From Toxonevra muliebris (lineage: Eukaryota; Arthropoda; Insecta; Diptera; Pallopteridae), in the NCBI GenBank assembly GCA_963691655.1, contig OY829328.1, positions 81,100,400 to 81,164,399 on the forward strand: a DNA stretch of 64,000 nucleotides, in the 5' to 3' direction. This document shows, in pieces, positions 12,066-23,365 of this stretch. A model generated the notes under the pieces. That model searched no databases and had not been told where the DNA came from. It was given only the letters and a program-made list of their open reading frames with translations. The translations under genes and the position numbers were made by a program. Every line of letters begins with the position of its first letter. The stretch's first letter is position 1.

Positions 12066-13264
12066 TCATTTAAGGCATAGTTGGTTTTGTGAGTGGACTC
12101 CTCCAAACATGCGGTTGAATCTTAAGCTTCTGTTGGGGATATAAATATTTAATAGGTTAGACAACTCAGGATGGACAATAAGACCTGATAAAACTTTGTA
12201 CACAAACATGAGCGAAAAATATATTCTTCTATCGTGCAGTGATTGTAGGCTGAGCAGCTTACGTCTGGCAATATAAGGTGAAAGACCGTCAGGCCAATGC
12301 ATTTTAAGTGCACAATCTTTGAACTTTTTCAATGCGAAATGAGTGGACATTATAAAAAGTATCCCAGATTCTAAGTGACTCCGAACTAAGGACATATATA
12401 GTGCTTTAATGGTTAGTGGGTCTCTAAAATCATGAGAATTTCTTTTGATAAACCCAAACATAGAGTAGTAAGCTTTTGATGTAATATAATCAAAGTGATT
12501 TGAAAAACTTAATTTAGGTCTTTAAGGTCTAAGTCTTTAATTTCTTGTTTACGGGGCAATATCTGATTATTTAAGGTATAATTAAAAAGAAGTGTTGAGT
12601 TATTTCTAGTATAGGAAACAATACAGCATTTATCAACATTTAAACATTAATTATTAGAAGAGCACCAGTTGAGGAAGTCAAGAAAATCCAGCTGTAGCTT
12701 TGAGCAATCAGTTAAAGTAGTTATTTCAAAAAATAATTTTACGTCATCAGCAAACATCAAGCAATTAGACACAGATATACTGCTAGGCAAGTCATTAATA
12801 AAAAGTAGAAATAGTAGTGGACCGCTATGGGTACTTTGCGGTATACCCGAAAAGGCATTAACTACTATTTCAGATATAACTGACCCTATTTTTACGACCA
12901 ACTTTCGATTAGAGAGGAAGCTTTTAAGGAAGTTCAAAAGTACCCCAGAGATTCCAAATTTTTCTAATTTTTGCAAAAGGATGTGATGATCAAACTTATC
13001 AAATGCTTTGGAAAAGTCAGTACATATCACATCCAATTGCTTGTGATTTTCCATTGCCTTAACAATGGTGTGCCAAAAAAAATGGATTTCCCTGGTAGGA
13101 ATCCGTGTTGACACACACTTAAAGCAGTATTTACATGACAATAAATTTTTTTGCTAATGATATGGTCGAATATTTTTGCAATAACACCTTGTTTGACAAT
13201 AGCTCTATAATAATTTATGTCAGTTTTGTCACCAGATTTGAATATTGGTGTTATATAACATATT
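12066..13264 (-). mobile_element. decayed non-LTR reverse transcriptase (CR1/jockey-like)
   Basis: On the minus strand, translation gives ITPIFKSGDKTDINYYRAI at the top, then TDFSKAFDKFDHHIL (first RT Asp), SGIPQSTHSGPLL, FINDLP and FADD (catalytic pair, near 12755). A C-terminal region follows (KALYMSLVRSHLESGILF, ending near 12066). The family's PQGS is PQST here, and frames shift between the RT core and the tail. There is no RNase H. The order and the FADDVKLF motif suggest a CR1 or jockey relative. The 5' part is missing and a DD37D transposon abuts it at 13265. Confidence 0.85.
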
Positions 13265-13266
13265 TA

Positions 13267-14526
13267 CAGGGTGACAATTGTAAAGTGACGCAAGTTTAAT
13301 ACTCTGCAGCAAGCTTTGCCATTTACCGTTACTTTAATTTAAAAAGCAAATTCATTCATCATTGGCTTTGCTTTTAATTTCATTTGAATTTTTGTTATTA
13401 CATTTTGAAATTTCCATAAAAATTGACAAAGAAAATATTCGTCTTGAAATTGTGAAATTTCATTTGGTAAATTATAGTAGCCGTCAAATTGCAAAGGCTT
13501 TAAATTTGTCAAGTCGTACGGTAGACCGAGCTATTATTCGATATAATGAAACTGGGGGTTTTGGAGATTAGAGACCGGGGAAAATTTTCAACAGTTGCCA
13601 CTACTGGTTTAACAGAAAAAATTCGTAAACGAATCAAGCGAAATCCAAGGCGCTCAATGAGAAAAATCGCTAAGGAAGTGGGAGTAAACCGTGAAACAGT
13701 GCGAATCATTGCAAAATCAAAGCTTAGTCTTAAGCCGTACAAGCTACGAAAAGCTCAAGATCTGACACAAAAAAAGAAAGATTTGCGACTGCAAAGATGC
13801 AAGGCGTTGCTACGCTCCTCCGTGTTAAAAAATGTTGAAAATATCTTGTTTACAGATGAAAAAATTTTCACGGTTGAACAACATTTCAATGCGCAAAATG
13901 ACCGAATGTGGCTAACATCATCATCGCAACAAAATAGGACTGTTGGCCGAGTTCAAAAGCCAGGCTTCCGTTATGGTATGGGCTGGAGTTTCCGCTAATG
14001 CCGGAACCCCTCTAATATTCGTTGAAAAGGGTGTTAAAATTGACCAGGTTGTTTATCGGAATACATTTGGAAATGAAAACTGGACTTTCCAGCAAGATTC
14101 TGCACCTTCCCACATGGCAAAATTAACGCAAACATGGATAAAAGACAATTTTTCTGGATTCATAACATCTCAAGAATGGCCACCATACTCCCCAGACTTG
14201 AATCCAATGGACTACTCTATTTGGAGTATTTTAGAGAGTAAGGCTTGTGCATCTCAAGACCACAGTCTGGAGTCGCTGACAAATTCATTAGAGAAAGCCT
14301 GGACTGAAATTGATCAGGAAGTCGAAGTCCTGCGGCGAACAGTCCTACGATTTCCGGATCGATTGAAGGCATGTGTGCAGGCTAAAGGAGGTTATATTGA
14401 ATGAGGTGGGGTTCAAATGAATGCTTATATGTTCAGCAATGTTAACACTTAATTGTACTTAATGGAAGTACGTCCTTTTGAAAATAACTGCTGAAATGTG
14501 TGCGTCACTTTACGATTGTCACCCTG
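13267..14526 (+). mobile_element. Tc1/mariner-superfamily transposon (DD37D), 1260 bp
   Basis: The inverted ends are CAGGGTGACAATTGTAAAGT on the left and CAGGGTGACAATCGTAAAGT on the right strand, continuing to GACGCA. TA duplications lie at 13265-13266 and 14527-14528. It sits at the 5' edge of the reverse transcriptase relic, so it inserted into or beside that older element. Confidence 0.92.
13362..14404 (+). pseudogene. DD37D (maT-type) transposase, frameshifted and internally deleted
   Basis: The coding sequence is in three frames. 13362-13571 has the first helix-turn-helix (SSRQIAKALNLSSRTVDRAI). 13546-13998 has the second (SMRKIAKEVGVNRETVRII) and the first catalytic Asp (FTDEKIF). 13943-14404 has VMVWAGVSA, QQDSAPSH and PYSPDLNPMDYSIW. 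There are 37 residues between the second and third aspartates, the DD37D signature of maT-like elements. Between VVYRN and TFGNENW the family normally has about 20-25 more residues, so there is an internal deletion. Frameshifts lie near 13565 and 13970. Inactive. Confidence 0.88.
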
Positions 14527-14528
14527 TA

Positions 14529-15440
14529 TATTTGAACCAAGATTTCACAGTTCAGGAATCAAATTTCATAAAATTATATGTTCATTACATTTACCAACAA
14601 TTTCATATTCGTAGATGTAAATTAAAAACATTACCAGGTTCAAGTTGAATGAAACTATAAAACTAACTAAAAAAAATAAAGGTGTGTTTGCGTAAGCTAA
14701 GCAGCACATTAAACTCATCTAAATACTATAAAAACATGACAATAAGATTAACATTTTTATTACGAAGATTAAATGTTTTGAATGCAAAAATCAAAAGATA
14801 CAATCAACAGACATAAAAAATGAAGATAGATTGTTATAAGTTTTAAAGATGTCAGCTGTCTTAATAGAGATTGACATTATCTATAAGGTTAATCTCAACG
14901 GAGGTTAATAAGATACAAAATAATAAAAATAAAGTAAAAAAAAGACAACAAAAACAACAACCTAGTAAAACAAGTTGCAACAGAACAGCCAGCAAACTGT
15001 AAATCTAATGTAATCTAATTGTAGTCAAATAAAAAAATTGAGATTTATTGTAAACTATAGAACGAAAAAAAAGAAGAAATTAACCTGTTTTTTCTGCAAG
15101 AAATTAAATTATCAAGAAAAAAAAAACAAAAAACAAAAGCACTAACTAAAAGTTAGTTATTTGTATGCAATCTAAAAGATACAGTTCGGTGAAGGTAAAT
15201 TGTAAAACGCAAAAATAAAGTTAACAATAATTCTAAACGAAACGAATGAAAAAAAAAATCATTGTAGCAAAAAAAAAAAAAAATAAAAAAAAAATACGAT
15301 AAAAGTAAGGAAGTAAAAGATTTTAGATTTTAGATACAGTTCAAAGCATTCATTACAAAACAACAACAATAATAATAACTATCTTACTATCAGACAGTCA
15401 AAGAATACGGTGAATGCACTCAAAGAAAATTAGACATATA
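14529..15440. other. A-rich intergenic DNA
   Basis: Strand-biased A-rich sequence with many A-runs (for example 15249-15295). No gene, RNA or transposon was recognised. Confidence 0.4.
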
Positions 15441-16530
15441 GTTTTTTTTTTTTTTTTTTTTGGAACAGACAAAAGAAGTATTTAAGAATACAGCACTCAG
15501 ACAAGTTTTACATCCATTGTACTATATCCTGTGTTCCCTTTTGCTATTCTTTTAATCTACCAGATTTATTAATAAATCTTAGCAGATCCTGCGGTGTCAA
15601 AGAGCTCAGGTGTTCGTCTCCCAACACTCCAGTACCAAATATGCTTACTCTGATCCGACAGAAAGCGGGGCCAGACACTAAGAAAGTGGTTCGCCGTCTC
15701 TTCACATTCTTCCTCCAAACCACAGGAAGCACAGAAGGCACTAGCTCCTGGGCCAATCATATGCAAATGTTTAGCCCAAGAGAAATGACCTGTATATAAT
15801 CCCACCAGCTGCCTGCAGCTCTTTCTGTTAAGTGATAACAGAAAGTCTGTTAGACGCTTCGAGATAACAGGTAACATGGTCTTTGTCTGTCTAAAGCCCT
15901 TCAGGTTCTCCCACTTACGATTGTAGGTCAAGTCGACCCACTCATTAATGGTGGTCTTGATGGCTGTAGACGACAAAGAGAGAATAGGTTCTGGTCCCAG
16001 GAAACCAGTTTCCGAACCCTTTCTGGCCAGAAGGTCAGCCGATTCATTTCCTGAAATTCCTGAGTGTCCAGGAACCCATATCAACTGCAGGCTATTGTGT
16101 TTTCCAACACAATCAAGCCTGGATTTGCAATGCATAACCAGTTTAGACGTGGTTAAAAGGATTACGCAAGGATTTAAGCGCAGCCTGACTATCACTAAAT
16201 ACACAGATACTCCTTTCTCTCCAACCATTATCAATAACATGGTCCATTGCCATGATGATTGCAAAAATTTCTGCTTGAAAAACAGAAGCATACAACCCAA
16301 GGGAGAAGTGAAGGTGCACCCCATCATTTTCAATAAAGACCCCAGAAGCCGAACCGAATTCTGTTCTGGAGCCGTCAGTGAAAATACGCTTATAATCAAC
16401 TCCTGGCGTAGATCCCGGCAAAAGGCAAGTTTGGGCCTATGGAATTTGTATTGTATAGCGCTGTTTTAAAACTGAAATTGTTGGCATTGTATCGGATGGC
16501 ATTGATAGAACTGTTAGGTCCATATCAAAA
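15441..16530 (-). mobile_element. A-tailed RNase H non-LTR retrotransposon, decayed
   Basis: Reading the minus strand, the frame gives TDGSR, then FQAEIFAI, SDSQAAL, WVPGHSGISGNESADLLA (the RNase H active-site residues D, E, D, D) and a C-terminal CASCGLEEECEETANHFL motif. The frame changes at least once between FQAE and WVPGH, so the copy is dead. The 3' end is marked by a T-run at 15441-15460, i.e. a poly(A) tail on the coding strand. This differs from the CCTAA-tailed family, so two RNase H retrotransposon families coexist here. A second fragment is at 3731-3945. Confidence 0.88.
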
Positions 16531-16534
16531 CATA

Positions 16535-17215
16535 CAAAGTCCAAAAAGTTTCAGACAAGAATGCTGCGTCTAAACGCCAAAAGTAGGGCTCGGAAATTAA
16601 AATCGAATTTCATACAAAAATATAATGGACGACGAAACGTATGTACTGGCAGATTTTACGTAGCTTCCCGGTCAAAATTTGTATGTTGCTGATGCTCGAG
16701 CTCGAGGAAATGTCGAAGAACAATTTAGAAACCAAAAGCAGACAAAATTTCCTAAAAAATTCCTGGTATGGCAAGCTATATGCAGTTGCGGCAAAAGAAG
16801 CAAATCATTTGTTACAGTGGGCTCTATAAATACCGAAATATACAACAAAGAATGTTTGAAAAAAAGACTTTTTCCTTTCATAAGAGAGCACAATGTGTCT
16901 ACATATTTTTGGCCCGATTTGGCATCATGTCACTACGGCAAGAAAGCTAGAAAGCTCTGGAGTGGTACCAAAGTAATAACAAAGTTTTTGTATTAAGAGA
17001 GTCCAATCCTCCAAATTGTCCGGAGCTAAGACCAGTGGAGAGATATTGGGTTCTTGTGAAAAGAAACTTATAGAGCATAGAAAAGGTGTCCCAAAATATC
17101 GAAGATTTTAAAAGGAGATGTGCAAACTGTTCCAAAAAGATGTTTGAACAGCTATCAAATCTTTAATGGAAGGCTTACCAAAAAAGGTCCACGAGTTCAT
17201 AAATAGTGGTTAGAA
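16535..17215 (+). pseudogene. DDE transposase relic, Tc1/mariner superfamily
   Basis: Readable pieces in order are IMDDETYVLADFT (first Asp, ~16620), KFPKKFLVWQAICSCGKRSK (~16745), INTEIYNKECLKKRLFPFI, FWPDLASCHYGK (second Asp, ~16915) and, after a frameshift near 16990, NPPNCPELRPVERYW with a likely catalytic Glu (~17035). Roughly 38-40 residues separate the last two acidic residues, unlike the two mariners and the DD37D copy. Several stops and shifts are present. No clear inverted ends were found, so the limits are approximate. It directly follows the RNase H element at 15441-16530. Confidence 0.75.
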
Positions 17216-18660
17216 CCATAAAAGTTATACTTTTTTGTAGTTTGTAAAATATTATTAATTAAATAATAAAAAAAAAAAATCAAAACTCAAAGATCAACCG
17301 TTTAAAAATTATTGAATTTTATATATGTTAAGATTTTTTCGATCTCACTCCTTATAAGGGAACGTATCTACAAGCAATTAAAAGCAATCAGAGTTTATAA
17401 AATTCTGGCAGAAGCAATGAAAGTCTTCAGCAAAGGTGCATTTAACGCCAAGTGCATTTAAATTTTAGAAAAATAAATTGAGAAATTGTATTAATTTTTA
17501 CTAACATTTTCACACTGTTGTTCCAAACTGCAAACGTACGAAATCGTGCAAATGTTTGAGTTCATTCGCCATGATCTACTATGCCACCACAGCTGAGCCA
17601 AAGCGAACTATAAATTCATGTTTAAGTGCGCGCAACCAACGAACGAACGAACGAATTCATGAAAATAATAATAAAGTAGTACCATAGTTACCCATATAGT
17701 TTTCTTAGCTAAAAAACCCAAAACGCCAACGAACTAATGCCGCCGCCGACGCCGCAGCCGCCGCCGCCGCCGCCGACGCCGACGCCGCCACGGTCGTGGC
17801 TTAAAGAAATGCTAAAAATTTATTTAAAAGTTCCGCTTGAAATTTTTTTAGAAATAAAAAAAAAAAATAATAGTGTACCTTCAAAGCAGTGGTGGGGAAC
17901 AAGGGGGGGAGGGGGGGTGAGGGGGCTGCACACGTACATGTTTTCAAACTGATGCATTAAAAGCTAAAGAACTTTTTCTGTAAATCAAGTTGGCATTGAA
18001 AATTTATATGAAAAATTTGGCGCGCATTTAATATTTCGTTGCTGAATTGCGCTTTAAGGTGCTGCGCATTTCATGCCGAGCACCTACTGTTTCTTCGCTT
18101 TGCTTCCTTTTTTTTTCGACAATTTTTCTTTTCTTTTTAGAGCGAGCTTCTCGCATAATAATAAACCTGCAAAATTTGTATGTATGTCTGTGCAACATGG
18201 CATGGCCTGCAATAATACGATTTGAATATGCATGCCGCATATCTTCATCATCATTTTTATGCATTTTAATGTTGGCGGTTTCGGTTTGCAATGCAATTTC
18301 AATGCAGTAACCGCAATTGTTTTGGGGGTTATACCCCAACCGCTGTGTTTTTTTCTTGACTCAAATGACTGCGCACCCTAAAGGTGAATGTGGATTTAGG
18401 TTTTTTTTTTTTTTTTGCTTGTTTTGTTTTTATGAAATTTACTGTAAAATTTTTAAATCTAGAATGAAGATTTTTCAGAATGTTCAACTACCATATATTT
18501 TTAGAAGGGATGTATTCAATTCAATGCATATTCAATTCAAGTGAAAGCTCAAAGGGCATAGCCGGGTTTCCATGTCAGAAATGCCCCCAAACCGAATCAA
18601 GTTTCGCAGACACTTTTTGAAGCACTTGATTTAAGAATGATTTGGTTTAATTTTCAGGCC
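17216..18660. other. AT-rich DNA with a CCG tract and a G-rich tract
   Basis: A GCC/GAC trinucleotide run at 17739-17790 produces a short proline-rich open frame (17737-17952) that I judge to be a simple-repeat artefact. A G-run tract lies at 17897-17924. A small hairpin (TTGGGG...CCCCAA) is at 18318-18335. Nothing else was recognised. Confidence 0.45.
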
Positions 18661-18674
18661 ATTATCTGCAATTT

Positions 18675-18934
18675 TTAATGAGTAATGGCGGATTTTGTAA
18701 ATTTCGTTTTTCGCGTTTTTCAGCCAAGAGGCATTTTTTGCAGACAAATGATACAAAAGACATCGTCGTCGTCCAATGACGACTTCTGTTTCTGTTTTTT
18801 GGACGGGCGACCACGTTTCGATAGCGTTTTTGTTGGGCTAGTTGTCGGCCGCTTTCGAGGTAACTTTGGAGCTTCTCGGTCAATATGGAAATGTGCTCGG
18901 GAGCAGTCAAGATAACACACGATCTAGAGCGCCG
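18675..18934 (-). pseudogene. pogo/Tigger-like transposase C-terminal tail, interrupted
   Basis: On the minus strand one frame gives RSRSCVILTAPEHISILTEK, then after a frameshift near 18860 another gives TKTLSKRGRPSKKQKQK, an acidic DDDD run and a Cys pair (FCIICLQKMP), followed by a stop. A VLTS/VILT-P block, basic RGRP and a C-terminal cysteine pair are usual at the end of insect pogo/Tigger-type transposases. A Transib-like element splits it. Joining 19849-19872 to this frame across one target duplication gives SNRGRRSRSCVILTAPEH without a break. The DDE core is not visible nearby, so family assignment is moderate. Confidence 0.55.
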
Positions 18935-19848
18935 CACAGTGGACTGACTGGTTCATTTAGCGTCGCGAACGTCAAAAAAATCAATTGCATCAATATGAAT
19001 AAGTTTTGAATGAAAATACCAGAAAAATTGCCTTAGTAAATAATGGTACAATTTTTGGCATTTTTCTTTGTTTTTTAGCAGTCAAAGTCGCTGAATTATT
19101 TTACAATTAAAGTAAAGAAAATTGTACTGGCTTTTTGTGAATTTTTAAAATTAGTATTAAAAAAATATAAATGAAATTGCAAAGATTTTTTGAGTGTGTC
19201 TTAAAGTTTCAGGTATGTACTTAATTTTTTTTATAAAATTTCGATGAGGCAAATTTTGTTCAATTTTATTAGCAAACTTAACAAAAATGGAAAAATTGCA
19301 ATAGAGCGTTAAAAGTTTTCGAAATGCGCAACAAAGAATGGTTGGATTTTAATACATGCAACAAATATAATAAAAAGTATTTCGCTTCCTATAGGAAACA
19401 TGCCTCAAGAAGCCCTGGAAGCACGAAATAAAGATTTTAGAGACTTCAGGGAGTTTCATTTACGGGAAAATGTTGCGTGAAAACACATTACGAGATCTTT
19501 TTCATTTATTACTACTGTCATCGGATCCATTTACCACATCAATTTCAAGAAACTCCAATCAAGACCAAAAAAAATAGTTTTCTGACGAAGATATTCTCAA
19601 TTTACTGTCTGATCCACCAATTACAGAAGGAACACTTGATGGCAATTTTGACTCAGAAAGTGATTGAAACATTTCTCTTGGTACTATTGTCATTTGAATG
19701 ATAAATGTACTTAAACAACAATTTTTAGCAAAAATAATATGTTGTTATTTTAGCAAAAATAATATGTTGTTAAATAATATGTGTTAAATCGACCAAATTA
19801 ATTGATTGTGTCTTTCATGATGCTAGATAGCTCATTCAGCCCACTGTG
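18935..19848 (+). mobile_element. Transib-like transposon with RSS-like CACAGTG ends, 914 bp
   Basis: The left end is CACAGTGGACTGACTGGTTC and the right end, read inward, is CACAGTGGGCTGAATGAGCT. Both start with CACAGTG, the heptamer shared by Transib ends and V(D)J recombination signals. Similarity continues through TTTAGC/TCTAGC and ends close to 23 bases past the heptamer. The flanks are CGCCG (18930-18934) and CGTCG (19849-19853), a five-base duplication with one change, matching the GC-rich CGNCG-type target known for Transib. It is internally deleted: Transib transposases need about 2 kb. Confidence 0.75.
19390..19690 (+). pseudogene. transposase C-terminal remnant inside the Transib-like element
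   Basis: The + strand reads NMPQEALEARNKDFRDFREF, then after a stop and shift LRDLFHLLLLSSDPFTTSIS, then an acidic Ser-rich tail (LNLLSDPPITEGTLDGNFD). This MPxEAxEARNKxFRxFRE plus LLLSSDP arrangement is one I associate with C-termini of insect DNA-transposon proteins. Its position between RSS-like ends suggests a Transib transposase tail, but I cannot confirm the family by eye. At least two disabling changes are present. Confidence 0.5.
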
Positions 19849-19942
19849 CGTCGACCTCGATTAGATTAAAATTATCTTCAGACAATGAAATTCACGTAAT
19901 TCACACTTTTCCACACGAAAAATTACGTTACAACGCCAAAAT

Positions 19943-20411
19943 GAGATGCCGAAAGTGGTATAACTTTTACGTTAAAAAAAAAGTGGAATAATTTTACTTA
20001 AGAGCAAAAATGAAGCGAAATATGTTCAGAGCAAAAGTGAAACGAAATAATGTTCAGAGCAAAAGTGAAACGAAATAATGTTCAGAGCAAAAGTGAAACG
20101 AAATATTTTCAGAGCAAAAGTGAAACGAAATAATGTTCAGAGCAAAAGTGAAACGAAATAATGTTCAGAGCAAAAGTGAAACGAAATATGTTCAGAGCAA
20201 AAGTGAAACGAAATATGTTCACAGCAAAAACGAAATAAGCCACTATGCTATTTTTGCTCTAAAAGAATTGTTATACCAGTTTTGCTCTTACTTTTAAGTT
20301 GTTTCATTTTCACTCTAAACCGTATTACTTGTACCGTTCTGCCACTGAGATACTAAAATATTTCACTTTACTCTTATATAAATTTTAGACCGCTTTTTCT
20401 CTCGGCCTGTC
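19943..20411. mobile_element. unclassified inverted-end element with 27-bp tandem repeats, copy 1
   Basis: The outer ends are similar in inverted orientation: AAAGTGGTATAAC on the left and GAGAGAAAAAGCGGTCTAAA on the right strand. The core (about 20001-20235) is eight to nine copies of a 27-28 bp unit, AGAGCAAAAGTGAAACGAAA plus TATGTTC. A conserved right part contains TTGTTATACCAGTTTTGCTC. The same layout recurs at 20623-21091 and 42188-42522, so this is a transposable family. It encodes nothing. Confidence 0.75.
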
Positions 20412-20622
20412 ATTTGGCATTCGAAAGTGAAATAAAGCCGAATCGTCCTCATCTCACACTGAATAATAAAAAATAAGTTTCGAATCATGAAATAGTTTTT
20501 GCGGACAAATAAATGTGTGAAGTGAGATATTATTAAGAACTTTGTAATCACCGCATTTGTGATTAATTTACGTTTCTTCTCATTACATTTTCTTTCCACT
20601 TTGTTATTGAACCATAAAAAAG

Positions 20623-21091
20623 TGGATGAGAGGAAAATTGGTCTAACTTCTACGTTCAGAAAAATGTGGATTAATTTTAATTAAGAGCAAAAGCAAAACG
20701 GAATATGCTCAGAGCAAAAGTGAAACGAAATATGTTCAGAGCAAAAGTGAAACGAAATAATGTTCAGAGCAAAAGTGCAACGAAATATGTTCAGAGCAAA
20801 AGTGCAACGAAATATGCTCAGAGCAAAAGTGAAACGAAATAATGTTCAGAGCAAAAGTGCAACGAAATATGCTCAGAGCAAAAGTGAAACGAAATATGTC
20901 CACAGCAAAAACGGAATAAATCACTATGCTATTTTTGCTCTGAAAGAATTGTTATACCATTTTTGCACTTACTTTTAAGTCGTCTCATTTTCTCTCTAAA
21001 CCGTATTACTTATGCCGTTTTTGCACTGAGATATTAAATTTATTCACTTTTACTCTCATTTCATTTTTAGCCCGCTTTTCCTTTGGGCCTG
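20623..21091. mobile_element. 27-bp-repeat element, copy 2
   Basis: Same orientation and architecture as copy 1, 680 bp downstream. The left end is GAGAGGAAAATTGGTCTAAC, the core (20683-20915) has about nine units with GTGAAACG and GTGCAACG variants alternating, and the right end finishes near CCCGCTTTTCCTTTGGGCC. The different unit variants show that the array evolved separately from copy 1. Confidence 0.75.
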
Positions 21092-22494
21092 TTAAATATG
21101 CTTCTACGCATCAAACTATGAGTGTCTAAACCTGCCAACAAAAAGTGCCCAACCCTTACAACAACAAACCTTATAATAACCAAGCACGTTGTAGAATTAA
21201 ATTTTTTCTTTCGGCATTTTAAAATGCACTAATCATACAAAACAACCGACATAACTTACCTTAGAGATGTCATGGTTTTTGTTCACTTTAATTTTAATTT
21301 TAAACACTGTCCACCAAACACATGTACCGCTTTCGATTAGTTTTGCCGCCCACACGAATTAACAGATCTCATGTAACAACACTGTCAAATCGTAACTGTC
21401 CAACCCTAACACCTGCCCAGTCCTGACAACCATTCCCTACTCGTGCATAGATATCGAATCGAGCTTACTAATTTTGCCACTAATTATAAACCTAGGGTGT
21501 GCATATAAAAAAAACAGATACCAAATTTAAATCATTTGAGTGAAATTAAAAATTTTAAATTACAACAAAGTGAAAAAATAAACTGCAAGACAAAAGTTTC
21601 ATTTACAACTATGTAAATGTGTACTCTAAATAAATATATATATTCTTCATAAAACTTTTTCCTTCACTTCCTTTATGTTGTTTATCAAAAAACTGTTATG
21701 AAGATGAGTACTGGTGAGTGCTGATGGCAAAAGAAAGAATAATAAAAGTAGGAAAGAGGATTTCAAGAGTTGATGCGCTCGCTACTCAGTCATGGTTGAG
21801 TGATCTTCATCAAGTCAAGTGCAACTAGTACAAGTAAAGTTTTAATAGTTGGCAAGAGGAAGAAAATATTTGCAAAGGAAGTTAAAAGTAAAATGCAAAA
21901 AATATTTAAAAATTTTATAGGTGGTTTCCAACAATTTTTCAAAAATGAAATTATGAATTTTTATAACTAAACACATGCAGTTATGTCTGCATAATGCTTT
22001 TGACTAGCCACACATAGAGAGTTATCGCACCATCTCTCTACTACCACAACCACCACCACCACCATCACCTTCACTTAATTTTTTATCAAAATCATCATCT
22101 TTATTCATATTCACGTACATGAGTGAGGGCGAATTTTGACTGGTTGACTGCCTGACTGCAAGTGCCTTCACGCGTTTCCAGCAAGCTGTATTCATTTGCG
22201 AATAATAACAGACTTTATGCATATTGCGCGTACATAAAATATATTGCATGTGGCCAATTAAGTGCATGACAATGTACGAATTTAAATTAAGCATAGTCTA
22301 AAGTTTGCACATTCATACATGTGTGCAACAGAACAGTGGATTGAAATCATTAAGTTTTTTGCAGAAACATTTTCAAAATTCCGACACGTAAGATTCGTAA
22401 CAGATTGTTTTTCTTAATTGCGAGTTGAAATTATCCAAAAAAAATAATTTTTACTATTTCAAAATTTGAAAAACCCTGTGTGCTTCCGTAGAGC
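21092..22494. other. AT-rich intergenic DNA, nothing recognised
   Basis: A short ACC repeat lies at 22043-22063. No coding or transposon structure was identified. Confidence 0.4.
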
Positions 22495-22496
22495 GT

Positions 22497-23030
22497 TATT
22501 ACACGCTGCATGGCCATGCAGCATTTCGTTGCTTGCATGGCAATGCAGCATTTCGTTGCATGCATGGCCATGCAGCATTTCGTTGCATGCATGGCCATAC
22601 ACCATTTCGTTACTTACATGGCAATGCAGCATTTCGTTGCTTGCATGGTAATGCAGCATTTCGTTGCATGCATGGCCATGCAGCATTTCGTTGCATGCAT
22701 GGCCATACACCATTTCGTTACTTACATGGCAATGCAGCATTTCGTTGCATGCATAGCCATGCAGCATTTCATTACATGCATGGCCATACAGCATTTCGTT
22801 ACATACATGGCAATGCAGCATTTCGTTGCATGCATGGCCATTCAGCATTTCGTTGCTTGCATGGCAATACAGCATTTCATTGCATGCATGGCCATTCAGC
22901 CTTTCGTTGCATGCATGGCCATTCAGCATTTCGTTGCTTGCATGGCAATTCAGCATTTCGTTGCATGCATGGCCATGCAGTATTTCTTTACATGCATGAC
23001 CACGCAGCATTTCCTTGTTTGCATGCTGAA
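22497..23030. repeat. 27-bp minisatellite with 108-bp higher-order period
   Basis: About 20 copies of ATGGCCATGCAGCATTTCGT plus TGCATGC. A variant block (ATACACCATTTCGTTACTTAC) occurs at about 22597 and again 108 bp later, exactly four units, showing higher-order duplication. The unit contains the palindrome GCATGGCCATGC. Since 27 is divisible by three, both strands stay open: 202 codons on the minus strand (9-residue repeat with NEMLHGHAC) and 238 on the plus strand. I regard these as by-products of the repeat. Confidence 0.9.
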
Positions 23031-23365
23031 TTTGTTGGTGAGAAAAGTAAGAAGAAAAATCACGCAACCGTTCCTTTTTTTATCACGTAACACGCGAAGG
23101 GGGAGGGGGGAGATTCGACCACTTGTTACGAAGTGTTACATGGAAGAGGAGGGGGGAGGCTATCAACTGCGTTACGTAACGTCGATTGTATACCATCAAA
23201 TACAGATAACTTCGAAAATTCACTAGTTTACAAAATTAATTTTCTCCCGCTGAATCCGAAAATCAAGGCTAACACTTTTTTATGGATCATTTTGTGAGAT
23301 ATTGTAATTTTTTCAACTTTTTTATAATTTAAAGATTATATCTTGGTCTAGAAATGTCCGGTTGT
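23031..23365. other. intergenic, nothing recognised
   Basis: Contains GGGGGAGGGGGG-like tracts near 23099-23157 and no recognisable feature. Confidence 0.4.

Noticed and set aside
17737..17952. Proline-rich open frame
   Set aside because: Generated by a GCC trinucleotide tract. The rest of the frame has no recognisable content.
22459..23226. Open frames of 185-238 codons on both strands with His- or Met-rich 9-residue repeats
   Set aside because: The 27-bp unit keeps all these frames open. There is no unique domain or splice signal, and opposite-strand frames of equal length argue against coding.
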